DNA from: Thermoanaerobaculia bacterium
GTDB taxonomy: Bacteria > Acidobacteriota > Thermoanaerobaculia > Multivoradales > JAHEKO01
Assembly (NCBI GenBank): GCA_947259195.1
Contig: CAMYLC010000054.1
Span: 16,622-80,621 of the forward strand
DNA length: 64,000 nucleotides
Direction: 5' to 3'
Part shown: in pieces, positions 20,067 through 29,810 of the stretch
How positions within the stretch are numbered: position 1 is the stretch's first letter
Layout of the letters: each line of letters starts with the position of its first letter
Notes under the pieces: generated by a model
Database searches by the model: none
The model's input: only the letters and a program-made list of their open reading frames with translations
What the model was told of the DNA's origin: nothing
Program-made: the position numbers and the translations under genes

Positions 20067-20333
20067 ATGATCAAAGCCGATCTGGTAAACCGCGTCGCCG
20101 AAAGCTCGGATGTGCCGAGAGTCAAAGCCGCTCTCGCGGTCGAGACCATCTTCGAGGCCATGAAACACGCCCTGAGCGAGGGCAAGCGCATCGAGTTTCG
20201 CGGCTTCGGGGTCTTCCAGGTGCGGGACCGCAAGCGCGGTGTCGGCCGAAATCCCAAGACCGGCGTTGAAGTCGCCATCTCCCCTGGCAAGACAGTTCGC
20301 TTCAAGCCGGGCAAAGAGCTGAAGAACCTCTGA
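20067..20333 (+). CDS. HU/IHF-family DNA-bending protein
   Basis: Nucleoid protein of 88 residues. It begins [12 protein letters not shown] and carries [16 protein letters not shown], the DNA-intercalating arm [12 protein letters not shown] and the C-terminal FKPGKELK. The spacing resembles IHF-beta as much as HU; one such gene cannot be assigned to either. Transcribed from its own strong promoter, with the M50 protease gene beginning 2 bases after its stop codon. Confidence 0.93.
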   Translation: MIKADLVNRVAESSDVPRVKAALAVETIFEAMKHALSEGKRIEFRGFGVFQVRDRKRGVGRNPKTGVEVAISPGKTVRFKPGKELKNL

Positions 20334-20335
20334 GC

Positions 20336-21433
20336 GTGAGGCCCGGCCCCTCCTCCGCCCTGCCGCCCGACCCCTGGTCGCACGGCCCTCCGAAGCCATC
20401 GCGAAGTGCCGGCTCGGATTCGCCGATCGAGGAGCAGCCCTCGGTGCGCTCCCCCCCGGGCGCGCAGTCCAGCACACCAAAGCTGCTTCTTGCCGTCGGT
20501 CTGTTTCTGGCGACCTTCGCTACGACGACGACTTTCGGGGCCGGCTTCTACCTCTCGACAAGAACAGACGTCGTGACGGATCTGGTGCCCGCAATCGAGT
20601 GGGTCTTCCTGGGGCAGCTGGCGCAGTTTCTCGCCCTTACGAACTACATCTTTCGAACCGTTTGGTCTGACGGCCAGCTGCTGGAGATCGGGCTGGCTTT
20701 CTCGTTGCCGACCCTGGCAATCCTCCTGTCCCATGAGCTCGGGCACTACGTCGCCTGCCGGAGAAACAATCTCCCGAGCAGCTACCCATACTTCATTCCG
20801 GCACCCCTCTTGATCGGTACTTTCGGCGCTTTCATCCGCATTCGGGCACCGATCCGAACACGCAGGGAGCTGCTCGAGGTGGGCGCCGCGGGACCGATCG
20901 CCGGCTTCGTCGTCCTTCTGCCCATCCTGCTCTATGGAATCGCACAGTCCGAACCGGTATCGATTGTCGAGGTCGACTGGGATCTGCCCGGAGGTCTCTT
21001 ACTGCTGAGACCGGGAACATCCCTGCTGATGTCGGTGGCGACCCTCGTCTTTCACGGCTCTCTGCCTGCCAACTCTGTCTTGAATCTGCATCCCTTCGCC
21101 CTGGCTGCCTGGGTCGGCACCTTCGTTACGGCCCTCAATCTGATCCCCGTTGGTCAACTCGATGGTGGCCACATCTTCTACTCGGCATTCGGCAGACGAT
21201 ATGCCTGGTTGTCCTGGGTTTTCCTCGGCCTGCTGGCGGTGTTGGGCTTTCTCTGGCCTGGATGGTGGGTTTGGTGCCTCGTTCTGATGATCATCGGCCC
21301 TCGCCATCCACCGGTCTTGGCCGGCAGGCAACCGCTCGACCGCCAGCGACGGGCAGTGGCCCTCATCAGCCTCCTCATTCTGGTTCTGACATTCATGCCT
21401 GTACCCCTCGAGCTCCTGCCAATCCTCCCCTGA
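20336..21433 (+). CDS. Site-2-protease-like M50 membrane metalloprotease
   Basis: A 365-residue intramembrane zinc protease. About 50 Pro/Ser-rich residues precede the first membrane helix (LLLAVGLFLATFATTTTF). The zinc motif is HELGH (in ILLSHELGHYVACRRNN) and the third ligand lies in IPVGQLDGGHIFYSAFG. GAAGPIAGFVVLLP between them is typical of the S2P/EGY1-like group without a PDZ domain. Target unknown. GTG at 20336 is 2 bases after the HU/IHF stop codon, so co-transcription is likely; the true start could be further in because the leading region is low-complexity. Confidence 0.87.
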   Translation: MRPGPSSALPPDPWSHGPPKPSRSAGSDSPIEEQPSVRSPPGAQSSTPKLLLAVGLFLATFATTTTFGAGFYLSTRTDVVTDLVPAIEWVFLGQLAQFLALTNYIFRTVWSDGQLLEIGLAFSLPTLAILLSHELGHYVACRRNNLPSSYPYFIPAPLLIGTFGAFIRIRAPIRTRRELLEVGAAGPIAGFVVLLPILLYGIAQSEPVSIVEVDWDLPGGLLLLRPGTSLLMSVATLVFHGSLPANSVLNLHPFALAAWVGTFVTALNLIPVGQLDGGHIFYSAFGRRYAWLSWVFLGLLAVLGFLWPGWWVWCLVLMIIGPRHPPVLAGRQPLDRQRRAVALISLLILVLTFMPVPLELLPILP

Positions 21434-21464
21434 GATCCTGGACCGAAGAAACTGAGTAGCAGCC

Positions 21465-21926
21465 TCACGGTGCGGGCTGGCAGTCCGGTTCGACGTCCAA
21501 GATGAAGGTCACCGGGCCATCGTTGACCAGGTCCACCTGCATCTTCGCGCGGAATCGACCGGTTTCCACCTCTACTCCGAGTCGACGAAGATCGTCCACG
21601 AGCAGCTGAATCAGCGGCTCTGCCTTGTCAGGGGTCTCGGCAGCGCCAAAAGAGGGCCGCCGACCCTTGGCCAGACTCCCTGCCAGCGTGAATTGGGAGA
21701 CGATCATGAGGGATCCCCCAACCTCCAGGATGTTTCGATTCATCCGCCCGTCGGCATCTTCGAAGATCCTCAAGTGGAGCATCTTGTCGGCCACCTTCGA
21801 AACCTGACCGGCACCGTCACCCTTCTCCACACCGACCAGAACCAGAACCCCCGCCCCGATACTGGAGATCGTCTCACCATCGACCCGCACCGAGGCCGAG
21901 CTCACTCGTTGCAAGATCAGGCGCAT
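21465..21926 (-). CDS. dtd: D-aminoacyl-tRNA deacylase
   Basis: Removes D-amino acids mischarged on tRNA. The 153 residues begin MRLILQRVSSASVRVDGE and contain both signature motifs of the active site, MIVSQFTLAG and the C-terminal NDGPVTFILDV (the Gly-Pro motif). Convergent with the M50 protease and divergent from ssb. Confidence 0.96.
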   Translation of the reverse strand: MRLILQRVSSASVRVDGETISSIGAGVLVLVGVEKGDGAGQVSKVADKMLHLRIFEDADGRMNRNILEVGGSLMIVSQFTLAGSLAKGRRPSFGAAETPDKAEPLIQLLVDDLRRLGVEVETGRFRAKMQVDLVNDGPVTFILDVEPDCQPAP

Positions 21927-22053
21927 CGATGGCGTCCCTTATGCATAGGCCGTTTCTCTGGGATCGATAGCGCGATTCCCTCATCGGCCAAGAATCGCGG
22001 CGGCGAAAGCGCTATGATAGCGAACCTCAACAGAGACAAGGAGAGACATCCAA

Positions 22054-22476
22054 ATGGTCAACAAAGTAATCCTGGTAGGCAATCTTGGACGCGACCCGGA
22101 GGTCCGATCGACCCCCTCCGGCCAACCCGTGGCCACTTTCAGTCTTGCAACCAATCGCAAATGGAAAGACCAGAGCGGCAATCGGCAAGAAGAAACCGAG
22201 TGGCACAACGTCGTGTGTTGGGGCCGTCAAGCCGAAATTGCCGGCCAGTACCTCACCAAGGGCAAGCAGATCTATGTCGAGGGACGGTTGCAGACTCGCT
22301 CCTGGGAGGACAAACAGAGTGGCGAAAAGAAGTACCGGACCGAGGTGATCTGCCAGAACTTCCAGATGCTCGGAGCCCGAGGCGGGTACGATGGCGGTGC
22401 TCAGAGCTCAGCCTCGAGCCCCGAATCACCCGGTGACCTCCAGGCCCAGCCCGAAGACGACGACATCCCGTTTTGA
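22054..22476 (+). CDS. ssb: Single-stranded DNA-binding protein
   Basis: OB-fold protein, 140 residues: [20 protein letters not shown] at the start, [19 protein letters not shown] and [16 protein letters not shown] in the core, a Gly/Ser/Pro linker, and the acidic tip DDDIPF that recruits replication and repair proteins. AAGGAGAG precedes the ATG. A weak -10 (TATGAT at 22013-22018) lies upstream. Confidence 0.97.
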   Translation: MVNKVILVGNLGRDPEVRSTPSGQPVATFSLATNRKWKDQSGNRQEETEWHNVVCWGRQAEIAGQYLTKGKQIYVEGRLQTRSWEDKQSGEKKYRTEVICQNFQMLGARGGYDGGAQSSASSPESPGDLQAQPEDDDIPF

Positions 22477-22481
22477 AGCCG

Positions 22482-25094
22482 CTACTCGTCCACCCTGGCT
22501 TTGAGGGTGTGAAGCAGGTTGAGTGCCGCCAGGGGCGAGAGACGCTCGAGGTCGACCTCTTTCAAGATGGAGGCTACAACCTCCTCGGCGGGAGCGAACA
22601 GCATCATCTGATCAGCCTGCCCCCCGTCGGCCTTCACGCCCTTGGCCAGGCGTGGCTTTCCACTTAGATCGTACTCGTAGGCCTCCAGATTCTGCAGCAC
22701 CTGAGAAGCTCGCTCGATAACGGCATCCGGTATGCCAGCCAGCCTGGCGACATGCAGGCCGTAGGACTTGTCGGAACTGCCGGGCTTGACCCGCCGAAGG
22801 AAGACGATCTTGTCTTCCCATTCTCTGACGGCCATGGTGCGGTTGACTACTCTCGGTAGTATCGCGGCGAGCTCCGTCAGCTCGTGATAGTGCGTCGCGA
22901 ACACGGTCTTCGGCCGGGCATGCTCATGCAGATGCTCGACGATGGCCCAGGCCAGGGAAAGCCCATCGAAAGTGGCGGTCCCCCTCCCCACTTCGTCGAG
23001 AATCACCAGGCTGCTGGCGGTCGCCTGATGCAGGATCTTGGCAGTCTCGATCATCTCCACCATGAAAGTGGATTCTCCACGGGTAAGGTCGTCGGAAGCC
23101 CCTACTCGGGTGAAGATCCGGTCCGCAGTACCTATCGAAGCCGACTCGGCCGGCACAAAACAGCCAGCCTGAGCCATCAACACGATCAGTGCAGTCTGAC
23201 GCAGATACGTAGACTTGCCGCCCATGTTGGGTCCAGTGAGAATCACGATCTGTGCCGTCTCACTGTCGAGCTCGCTGTCGTTCGGGACAAAGGGCTCTCC
23301 CCCCAGCTTCTCGACTACTGGATGCCTTCCCTCCGAGATGTAGATGGCACCTCCGGGTTCGCCGACAGTGGGCCTCGTGTACCGATTCCTGGCTGCGACC
23401 TCCGCAAAGGTCGCCAGCACGTCCAGTCTCGCCACCGCCTCCGCTGCCTTCAGCAGCCGGGAGGACTCTGCGGCCACCAGGTATCGCACCTTTTTGAAGT
23501 GCTCGTCCTCCAGCCGAAGCTGCTCTTCTTCCGCCGCGAGAATCTGCTCCTCCAGGTCTTTCAACTCCGATGTCACATACCGCTCGGCGTTGACCAGCGT
23601 CTGCTTCCGGATGTAGTCGTCGGGGACCAGATGCTGATTGGCCTTCGTCACTTCTAGGTAGTAACCGAAAACTCTGTTGAAGCGGATCTTTAATGAAGGG
23701 ATGCCCGTGCGTGCTCGCTCCCCCGCCTGAAGGGACAGGATGTGCTGTCGGCTGTCCTGCGCCAACGACCGGTGGCGATCCAGATCCTCGTCCACTCCGG
23801 CCTTGATGACTCCTCCTTCCTTCAATGAGGCAGGGGGGTTCTCTTCGACCAGGCGGGTCAATTCGGCCACCAGATCCTCGACCGGGTCGGTGCCTCCGAT
23901 ATCCTGTAGGGTGGCAGATTCGACTCCGGAGAGACATCCGAGGATCTCGGGTAGCCGCTCGAGCCCCGACCGCAGAGTGGCGGCCTCGCGCGGAGTCATG
24001 GTCTCCAACACAGCTCGCGAAGCGAGTCGCTCCAGGTCCCCGACCTGGGACAGAAGGTCCCTCAGCCCGCTACGCACCTCACTTTTCTCCAGTAGCTCCC
24101 CGACTGCCTGCAAGCGCTCGTCGATCTCCGCCGGGTCTTTCAGCGGCCGCTTGAGCCACTCTCGCAAAAGGCGTCCACCGGCAGGAGAAACCGTGCGATC
24201 GAGGACTCCTAGGAGGGACCCGTGCCGACGCCCATCCCGCAGACTGCGGAAGATCTCCAGATTGGCGGCCGTGGTCGCGTCCAGGACCAGGTTGTCGGAG
24301 GCCTCGCTGACGCCTAGCTCCCTGACGTGCGAGAGATCGCTCTGTTGCGTCTCTCTTGCGTACCGCAGAGCGGCAGCGGCTGCCTGGACTGCCGGCTCAT
24401 CGTCATCCAGCCCGAACCCCTTCAGGGTGGAGGTCCCCAACTGCCGGCAGACCAATTCCGCCGCTCGCTCGGACCGGGGCCAATCCTCCTCCGACTCCGG
24501 CGTCCGGCAGATACCCTCCGCATCCATCCAGTCGACCAGACCCTGGGGAAGGCTGACAGTCGGGTGCAGGATCTCCTGCGGTCGAAGCAAGGCCAGGTCA
24601 TCGAGTGCATCTTCCAGCCGGGTCCATCGACGCACGAGGAATCTTCCGGTCGAGATATCCAGGAACGCCCCGCCACCGCCCGCATCGTTCCAGGCGACGC
24701 TCGCCAGGTAGTTGGCCTCTGCACCTTCCAGAAGATCCGGGTCGCTGATCGTGCCGGGAGTGATCACCCGGGTCACCTGCCGCTTCACCAGGCCTTTGGC
24801 CTTGGCGGGGTCCTCGACCTGGTCGCAGATCGCCACCTTCAGTCCAGCACGAAGCAGCTTGCCGAGGTACATTTGAAGGGCATGATGGGGGACGCCGCAC
24901 ATCGGCGCCTCAGTCTCCCTCCCTCGATTGCGAGCCGTGAGGGTCACCTCCAGAATAGGTGCCGCCCGCTCGGCATCCTCGAAGAACATCTCGTAGAAGT
25001 CGCCCATCCGATACAGCACAATGGCGTCTTCGTGTTCCGCCTTGACCTCGAGGTATTGGCGGAGCATTGGGGTGAGCTGGACGGCGCCCGACAT
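22482..25094 (-). CDS. mutS: DNA mismatch repair protein MutS
   Basis: Mismatch-recognition ATPase, 870 residues. The N-terminal domain has the mismatch-wedging Phe-X-Glu in YRMGDFYEMFFEDA (near residue 33); connector, lever and clamp domains follow; the ATPase shows Walker A TGPNMGGKSTYLRQ near residue 620, the DEVGRGT signature and FATHYHELTEL. It stops 6 bases from the convergent ssb stop and is divergent from tsaB over a 21-base gap. Confidence 0.98.
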   Translation of the reverse strand: MSGAVQLTPMLRQYLEVKAEHEDAIVLYRMGDFYEMFFEDAERAAPILEVTLTARNRGRETEAPMCGVPHHALQMYLGKLLRAGLKVAICDQVEDPAKAKGLVKRQVTRVITPGTISDPDLLEGAEANYLASVAWNDAGGGGAFLDISTGRFLVRRWTRLEDALDDLALLRPQEILHPTVSLPQGLVDWMDAEGICRTPESEEDWPRSERAAELVCRQLGTSTLKGFGLDDDEPAVQAAAAALRYARETQQSDLSHVRELGVSEASDNLVLDATTAANLEIFRSLRDGRRHGSLLGVLDRTVSPAGGRLLREWLKRPLKDPAEIDERLQAVGELLEKSEVRSGLRDLLSQVGDLERLASRAVLETMTPREAATLRSGLERLPEILGCLSGVESATLQDIGGTDPVEDLVAELTRLVEENPPASLKEGGVIKAGVDEDLDRHRSLAQDSRQHILSLQAGERARTGIPSLKIRFNRVFGYYLEVTKANQHLVPDDYIRKQTLVNAERYVTSELKDLEEQILAAEEEQLRLEDEHFKKVRYLVAAESSRLLKAAEAVARLDVLATFAEVAARNRYTRPTVGEPGGAIYISEGRHPVVEKLGGEPFVPNDSELDSETAQIVILTGPNMGGKSTYLRQTALIVLMAQAGCFVPAESASIGTADRIFTRVGASDDLTRGESTFMVEMIETAKILHQATASSLVILDEVGRGTATFDGLSLAWAIVEHLHEHARPKTVFATHYHELTELAAILPRVVNRTMAVREWEDKIVFLRRVKPGSSDKSYGLHVARLAGIPDAVIERASQVLQNLEAYEYDLSGKPRLAKGVKADGGQADQMMLFAPAEEVVASILKEVDLERLSPLAALNLLHTLKARVDE

Positions 25095-25115
25095 GATGGG
25101 TCAGTATAGCGAGTC

Positions 25116-25799
25116 GTGACCGAGAACAGGACCGAGGTTCATGCCCCTACCATCCTGGCGGTGGACACTGGCTCACCCGTGGTCAGCGTAGCTGTAGCGA
25201 GGAACGGAGAGGTCCTGGCCGAGAGACAGAGTCCGAGCGGACGGTCCTCGCCGGGCCTCGTTCCGATGATCGATGCGCTGCTCTCGGATGTCGATTCCGA
25301 GGTCGGCGAGCTAGACGGAATCCTCGCTCTCAGAGGTCCCGGCAGCTTCACCGGGCTGAGGGTCGGGTTGGCGACCTGTCTGGGCCTCCATCAGGCGCTT
25401 GGTGTGCCGGCTACCACCCTCACCACCTTCGAGGCGATTGCTGCCGTGTCTCCGGAGGCGAACCTGACGGTCATGGCCGCGGTCGAGTCCATTCGTCAGA
25501 CCTGGCTTGTCCAGGCCTTTCGCACCGATGTCGTTGCCGAATCGCTCGGCGATCCACGAATTCTCTCCACCGACGAGCTCGCAGCCGAGCGTGTCGACTT
25601 GATCATCGGTTTTGGACTGAGCGACATCTCGAGACCGGCAAATCAATCTTTCAGAGCGGCGATTCTGGAGCCCCCTCCGCTGGCCAGCCACGCGTTGATC
25701 CTCCAGGAACGCAGGCAGGGCGAGTGGGATCCTTCCGGACTTGTCCGCCCGCTGTACCTGCAGGCCCTGTCAGCTGCGCAACCGGCCACTGCTGCCTGA
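25116..25799 (+). CDS. tsaB: tRNA threonylcarbamoyladenosine protein TsaB
   Basis: Partner of TsaD/TsaE in making t6A37 on ANN-decoding tRNAs. ASKHA fold: ILAVDTGSPVVSVAVARNG, then LALRGPGSFTGLRVGLATCLG. The 227 residues fit. tsaE occurs about 29 kb away in this window. GTG start directly after the mutS intergenic gap. Confidence 0.93.
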   Translation: MTENRTEVHAPTILAVDTGSPVVSVAVARNGEVLAERQSPSGRSSPGLVPMIDALLSDVDSEVGELDGILALRGPGSFTGLRVGLATCLGLHQALGVPATTLTTFEAIAAVSPEANLTVMAAVESIRQTWLVQAFRTDVVAESLGDPRILSTDELAAERVDLIIGFGLSDISRPANQSFRAAILEPPPLASHALILQERRQGEWDPSGLVRPLYLQALSAAQPATAA

Positions 25800-25854
25800 G
25801 GACATAGACCGTCCTGACGACAGAGACGACAGGCTCCCCAAGGAGGGGGTCATC

Positions 25855-25883
25855 TTGATCGACATATCTGCCAGTGCTATCGT
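25855..25883 (+). promoter_or_regulatory. Possible promoter in the tsaB-ydcH gap
   Basis: TTGATC, 17-base spacer, TATCGT. The 288-base stretch 25800-26087 has no credible gene; this promoter would give the YdcH-like gene a leader of about 195 bases. Confidence 0.4.
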
Positions 25884-26087
25884 GCCTGCGCACTGTCGTG
25901 CATTTGTCGCTGGATTCGACTCATCTCGGATGCGCGCCCAGCCGGCGGTTAGCAGCAGCATGGATCGACCTACCGATCGACTCGAGACCAGCCCGACAGC
26001 TCAAAAGCCCCGTGTCCGCAGACCGACCAGACAGCCATTCTCTCGAGTGTGAGGGGATGGATCCACTCTCGCTAGGAGGAACCGCAG

Positions 26088-26324
26088 ATGGCGAAGACAC
26101 CTGATAGCCTGAGGGAAGAGTTGCTCGCAACCAACGAGGAATTCCGTTCCCTCTATGACAGACACCAGGACTGTGAACGCCGACTCACCGAGCTCCACCA
26201 GAAATCACTGCTCTCCGAGAAAGACGAGCTGGAAGAGAAGCAGATCAAGCGCCAGAAGCTCTTTCTCAAGGACCAGATGGAAGCCATCCTGCGACAACGC
26301 CGAACTGAGGAAGCCTCGGCCTGA
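26088..26324 (+). CDS. YdcH-like (DUF465) small helical protein
   Basis: A 78-residue, highly charged helical protein. The pattern with a conserved His in the first half (LYDRHQDCERRLTEL) and a lysine-rich end, RQKLFLKDQMEAILRQ, matches the DUF465/YdcH family of short coiled-coil proteins of unknown function. AGGAGG lies 7 bases before the ATG. The next gene, psd, starts 66 bases downstream. Confidence 0.75.
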   Translation: MAKTPDSLREELLATNEEFRSLYDRHQDCERRLTELHQKSLLSEKDELEEKQIKRQKLFLKDQMEAILRQRRTEEASA

Positions 26325-26390
26325 CCCACGCTACGGACCCTCACGGCAAGTAGGACCGCCGCGCCATTCAGCACAACTCATCGGGCCTTC

Positions 26391-27026
26391 ATGACATTCG
26401 CCAAAGAATCCCTGCCCTTCGTGGCACCTCTCGGAATTACGGCGCTGGTATTGCTTCTCTTCGGACAACTACCCGCGGGACTGTTCCTGGCTGGACTCGC
26501 ACTTCTGGTGCTGCTCTTCTTCCGCATCCCCAAGCGGCAGACCGAGGTAGCCGACGGCATGATTCTGGCTCCGGCGAACGGTCGCATCCTCCGCATCGAT
26601 CGAAGTCCGGCGCTGCTGAACCGAGAGGGAGACGTGCAGCGGATAGTCACGTTCTTGTCGGTCTTCGACGTCCACGTCCAACGCGCTCCTGTCAGCGGCG
26701 AGGTGGTCGAGAGCCGCTTCACCCCCGGCCGGAAGATTGCGGCCTTCAAGGCAGAGGCCGACAGCGTCAACGAGAACCACCTCACCGTTTTGCGACGCGA
26801 GAACGGAGACCTCATCGGGATACGACAAGTAGCCGGCCTGGTCGCTCGACGAGTCGTCTGTCGACTGCTTCCTGGCGACCTGATTCAGCGGGGAGACCTG
26901 ATGGGCCTGATCAAATTCGGCTCACGCGTCGATCTGATGCTGCCCGACCAGTACGAGATTCTGGTACGCCAGGGTGACCGCCTGCGCGAGGGCGATACCG
27001 TCGTCGCCAAGCCAAGAACACAGTGA
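26391..27026 (+). CDS. psd: Phosphatidylserine decarboxylase, short type
   Basis: Makes phosphatidylethanolamine at the inner membrane. The 211-residue form has two N-terminal membrane helices (about residues 10-46), the conserved APANGRILRID and FLSVFDVHVQRAPVSG, and the self-cleavage site Gly177-Ser178 in LIKFGSRVD, where Ser becomes the pyruvoyl group. FGSR instead of LGST is normal for this short class. No pssA is adjacent; an ASADH-like gene follows. Confidence 0.93.
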   Translation: MTFAKESLPFVAPLGITALVLLLFGQLPAGLFLAGLALLVLLFFRIPKRQTEVADGMILAPANGRILRIDRSPALLNREGDVQRIVTFLSVFDVHVQRAPVSGEVVESRFTPGRKIAAFKAEADSVNENHLTVLRRENGDLIGIRQVAGLVARRVVCRLLPGDLIQRGDLMGLIKFGSRVDLMLPDQYEILVRQGDRLREGDTVVAKPRTQ

Positions 27027-27116
27027 AGCCCGTCACTCCCCATACTGAGGGACTCTTATCAGAGCTCAGGGTTCGATCACTCACAATCGCCAGTTCCAAG
27101 GACGGGAGATCCAAGC

Positions 27117-28073
27117 GTGACAATCCTGGCAATCATCAATCCGCAATCGCTTCTCGGCGATGAAATCAAGCAGCAGCTGAGCAGACGAAAAGCGCTGTGG
27201 TCCGAAGTGCGGCTTCTGACAACCGATCCGGAACAGATCGGCGCCGTGAGCGACATCGCAGGCGCAGCGGCGTTGGTGCAGGGGTGCGACGCGGAGACCC
27301 TGCGAAGCGTCGACCTTGCGATCCTGCTGCACGGCGACCCAGAACAGGCGCCGACACTGGCGGCAGGCTCGGTGCTGGTGGTCGTCGATCCGACCAGCGA
27401 CTGGCCCAAAGGCTCGCTTACGGTGGCCGGCATCGACTCCGATCCGACCGAACAGCAGTCTGACAGGGTTTTCGTCAGCCCATCACCTGCCGTAATCCTC
27501 CTCGCGCACCTCCTCCGGCCACTGAGGCAGCTGAGGCCATCACGCGCCGTCGCCCAGGTTCTGCTGCCGGTGTCGATTCACGATCAGGTCGGTCTGGACG
27601 AGCTGTTCGGGCAGATCCGGTCCATTGTCGCTATGCGAGACGACAAACCCACCGAGGTCTTTGGCAAGCAGATCGCCTTCAACCTATTGCCGGTCCTAGC
27701 GGACCATTCCACCGATCTCGATCAGCTGAAGCGCATCCTGGGCCCGGAGCCTGCCGTGGCGTTGCAGATTGTCCAAACCGGGGTCTTTCACAGCTTGGCG
27801 TGCAACCTCTTCGTCACCTTCGAGGAGGATCCGGGAAGCGAGCAAGTTCGGGAGTGCCTCGCAGCACAACCCTGGATCGAAATGGTCGCTGAAGGGGATC
27901 TGCCCGGGCCAGCGGATGCGGCTGCTCGGGAAGAGATCCTGGTGGCTGATGTTCGTCCCAGCCCGGCTCATCCAGGGTCTTACCAACTCTGGGCTGTGAT
28001 GGACAATCTCACTCGCGGAGGAGCCTCCAACGTAATTGAGATCGTCGAGAACCTCCTCGCGCCAACCAGCTGA
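27117..28073 (+). CDS. Degenerate aspartate-semialdehyde dehydrogenase homologue (USG-1 type)
   Basis: A 318-residue protein related to ASADH throughout: FGKQIAFNLLPVLAD and QIVQTGVFHSLACN align with the catalytic domain, and MDNLTRGGASNVIEI with the C-terminal dinucleotide-domain helix. The catalytic Cys motif (N-P-N-C-S/T) is replaced by SPSPA at residues 121-125, putting Pro124 at the Cys position, and the N-terminal GxxGxxG loop is lost (IINPQSLLGDE). It should therefore not work as a dehydrogenase; the E. coli USG-1 protein is a comparable case. GTG start; 90 bases after psd on the same strand. Confidence 0.75.
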   Translation: MTILAIINPQSLLGDEIKQQLSRRKALWSEVRLLTTDPEQIGAVSDIAGAAALVQGCDAETLRSVDLAILLHGDPEQAPTLAAGSVLVVVDPTSDWPKGSLTVAGIDSDPTEQQSDRVFVSPSPAVILLAHLLRPLRQLRPSRAVAQVLLPVSIHDQVGLDELFGQIRSIVAMRDDKPTEVFGKQIAFNLLPVLADHSTDLDQLKRILGPEPAVALQIVQTGVFHSLACNLFVTFEEDPGSEQVRECLAAQPWIEMVAEGDLPGPADAAAREEILVADVRPSPAHPGSYQLWAVMDNLTRGGASNVIEIVENLLAPTS

Positions 28074-28122
28074 GAATCGTCTCGCCCCGACACCGACCTT
28101 TCTTCGACCTCGCCCCGATCGG

Positions 28123-28641
28123 TTACGCGATTTCCACTTCTGGTGGTGGAATCTCTCCTCCCTCGCGCGCCAAGAACTCCTCCACATGCAGCAGTCCCTC
28201 TTCTCCCGCCCGTTTCACTATCTGTAGAAGGGTCCCCATGGTGTTGACCTCCTCGAACTGTTCGTTGACGAACCAGTCGAGGAACCGGACGGCAATGTAG
28301 TTGGAGTCTTCCTTGGCAATGTCCACCAGGGTGTAAACCTGCTGCGTCACCTCTTCTTCCCACTCGAGGGCCAGCTTCACCGCCTCCTCCGCGCTGGCAA
28401 ACTCGCTCTTGGGTGCAGGAATGGCGGGAATCTGGAGCGAGCCATCCGCATCGACGACGAAGCGAGCGAACTTCATGGCGTGATCTCGCTCCTCGTCGGC
28501 CTGCCGATAGAAGAACCTGGCCATACCGCTCAGCGCCTCACGGTCGAAATGGGCGGCTATGGACACATACTGTAACGACGCTCCAAACTCGTTTCCCACC
28601 TGTTGGTTCATTGCGGACAGCAGCTTCTTGCTGGCTAACAT
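28123..28641 (-). CDS. Ferritin
   Basis: Iron-storage protein of 172 residues forming a four-helix bundle. Ferroxidase ligands are visible: Glu in NEFGASLQYV, the Glu and His of ADEERDHAMKF, Glu in LEWEEEVTQQ, and FVNEQFEEVN. Non-haem ferritin (FtnA-type) rather than bacterioferritin, since no haem Met context is seen. Its upstream region carries the element shared with the DUF4388-like gene at 28662-28683. It is divergent from trxB. Confidence 0.93.
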   Translation of the reverse strand: MLASKKLLSAMNQQVGNEFGASLQYVSIAAHFDREALSGMARFFYRQADEERDHAMKFARFVVDADGSLQIPAIPAPKSEFASAEEAVKLALEWEEEVTQQVYTLVDIAKEDSNYIAVRFLDWFVNEQFEEVNTMGTLLQIVKRAGEEGLLHVEEFLAREGGEIPPPEVEIA

Positions 28642-28661
28642 CGGTTCGTCCCCCTCTGAGC

Positions 28662-28683
28662 TCAGGACCTGTCAAACACTCAT
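28662..28683 (-). repeat. Shared upstream element, copy 2
   Basis: TCAGGACCTGTCAAACACTC followed by AT on the plus strand, 20 bases upstream of the ferritin start. It differs from 291-311 only by one extra A in the AA run. The dyad core CAGGACCTG is preserved. Role unknown. Confidence 0.5.
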
Positions 28684-28761
28684 CGACGCTCTCGACGGTG
28701 CCTCGTCTTGTCGACTGCGGCGAAGAGCATAGCCGATTCTCCGGCAAGGCGCGACGGTTGC

Positions 28762-28767
28762 TATACT
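28762..28767 (+). promoter_or_regulatory. -10 hexamer for trxB
   Basis: TATACT 78 bases upstream of the trxB ATG; the best -35 candidate (TTCTCC, 19-base spacer) is weak. Confidence 0.4.
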
Positions 28768-28845
28768 CACTGTCCCTTTACCGACCGGGACCGTCTCCGG
28801 TCGTCGATTCGACATCCAGCGAGTACCGAGGAGACTCAGGAAACC

Positions 28846-29802
28846 ATGTCGACCACTGAAACCCCAGACACCAACCACTTCAAGGTCATCGTCATGGGCT
28901 CGGGGCCTGCCGGCCTGACCGCCGCTCTCTACGCCGCCCGAGCCAACCTGCAACCCCTCGTCCTCGAGGGCATCCAACCGGGCGGACAACTGACCATCAC
29001 GACAGACGTAGAGAACTTTCCGGGCTTTCCCGACGGGATCCTCGGCCCCGAGTTGATGGACAGGATGCGAACACAAGCCAAGCGTTTCGGCGCTCAGGTC
29101 AAGTTCGAGGCTGTCTCCGCCGTCGACTTGCAGACTCGCCCACTCGAGATCCGCACGGACGAGGACCGCTATCTAGCCGACGCCCTGATTATCGCTACCG
29201 GCGCCAGCGCCAAACAGATCGGACTGGAGTCGGAGATGGAGCTGATGGGCTATGGCGTCTCTGCCTGCGCAACCTGTGACGGGTTCTTCTTCAAGGGCCA
29301 GGAGATCGTCGTCGTGGGAGGGGGTGACAGCGCCTTGGAGGAAGCCATATTTCTCACCAAGTTCGCCAGCAAAGTCACGGTTATTCATCGCCGGGACGAG
29401 CTTCGCGCCTCACAGATCATGCAGGACCGAGCAAGGGCCAACGACAAGATCCACTGGCTCTGGAACAGCCAGGTGGTCGAGATCCTGGGCAGCCGGCAAG
29501 ACAAGGTCCACGGAGTAAAAGTGAAGAACACCGGGACCGGCGAGGAGTCCGACTACCCCTGCGAGGGAGTCTTCGTCGCTATCGGACACACGCCCAACAC
29601 CGAGCTCTTTCGAGACGTTTTGGACCGCAATGAAGTGGGCTATATCCTGGTCCAGGAACCCACGACTCGAACCAATATCGAGGGTGTCTTTGCTTGTGGA
29701 GACGCCACAGACCCCATCTACCGGCAAGCGATCAGTGCTGCCGGCTCGGGGTGCAAGGCGGCGATCGACGCTGAACGTTGGCTAGAGACCGCGGCGGAAT
29801 GA
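28846..29802 (+). CDS. trxB: Thioredoxin-disulfide reductase
   Basis: NADPH-dependent flavoenzyme that reduces thioredoxin. FAD-binding [19 protein letters not shown] near residue 15, redox-active Cys pair in [20 protein letters not shown] loop [13 protein letters not shown], and the C-terminal FAD motif [14 protein letters not shown] are all present; 318 residues is typical. ATG at 28846 is preferred because upstream in-frame codons precede the conserved region by nearly 50 residues. Confidence 0.96.
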   Translation: MSTTETPDTNHFKVIVMGSGPAGLTAALYAARANLQPLVLEGIQPGGQLTITTDVENFPGFPDGILGPELMDRMRTQAKRFGAQVKFEAVSAVDLQTRPLEIRTDEDRYLADALIIATGASAKQIGLESEMELMGYGVSACATCDGFFFKGQEIVVVGGGDSALEEAIFLTKFASKVTVIHRRDELRASQIMQDRARANDKIHWLWNSQVVEILGSRQDKVHGVKVKNTGTGEESDYPCEGVFVAIGHTPNTELFRDVLDRNEVGYILVQEPTTRTNIEGVFACGDATDPIYRQAISAAGSGCKAAIDAERWLETAAE

Positions 29803-29810
29803 TCTCGGCT

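Noticed and set aside
25741..26052. Plus-strand frame overlapping the end of tsaB
   Set aside because: Overlaps tsaB for 59 bases, no ribosome binding site, low-complexity polar product.
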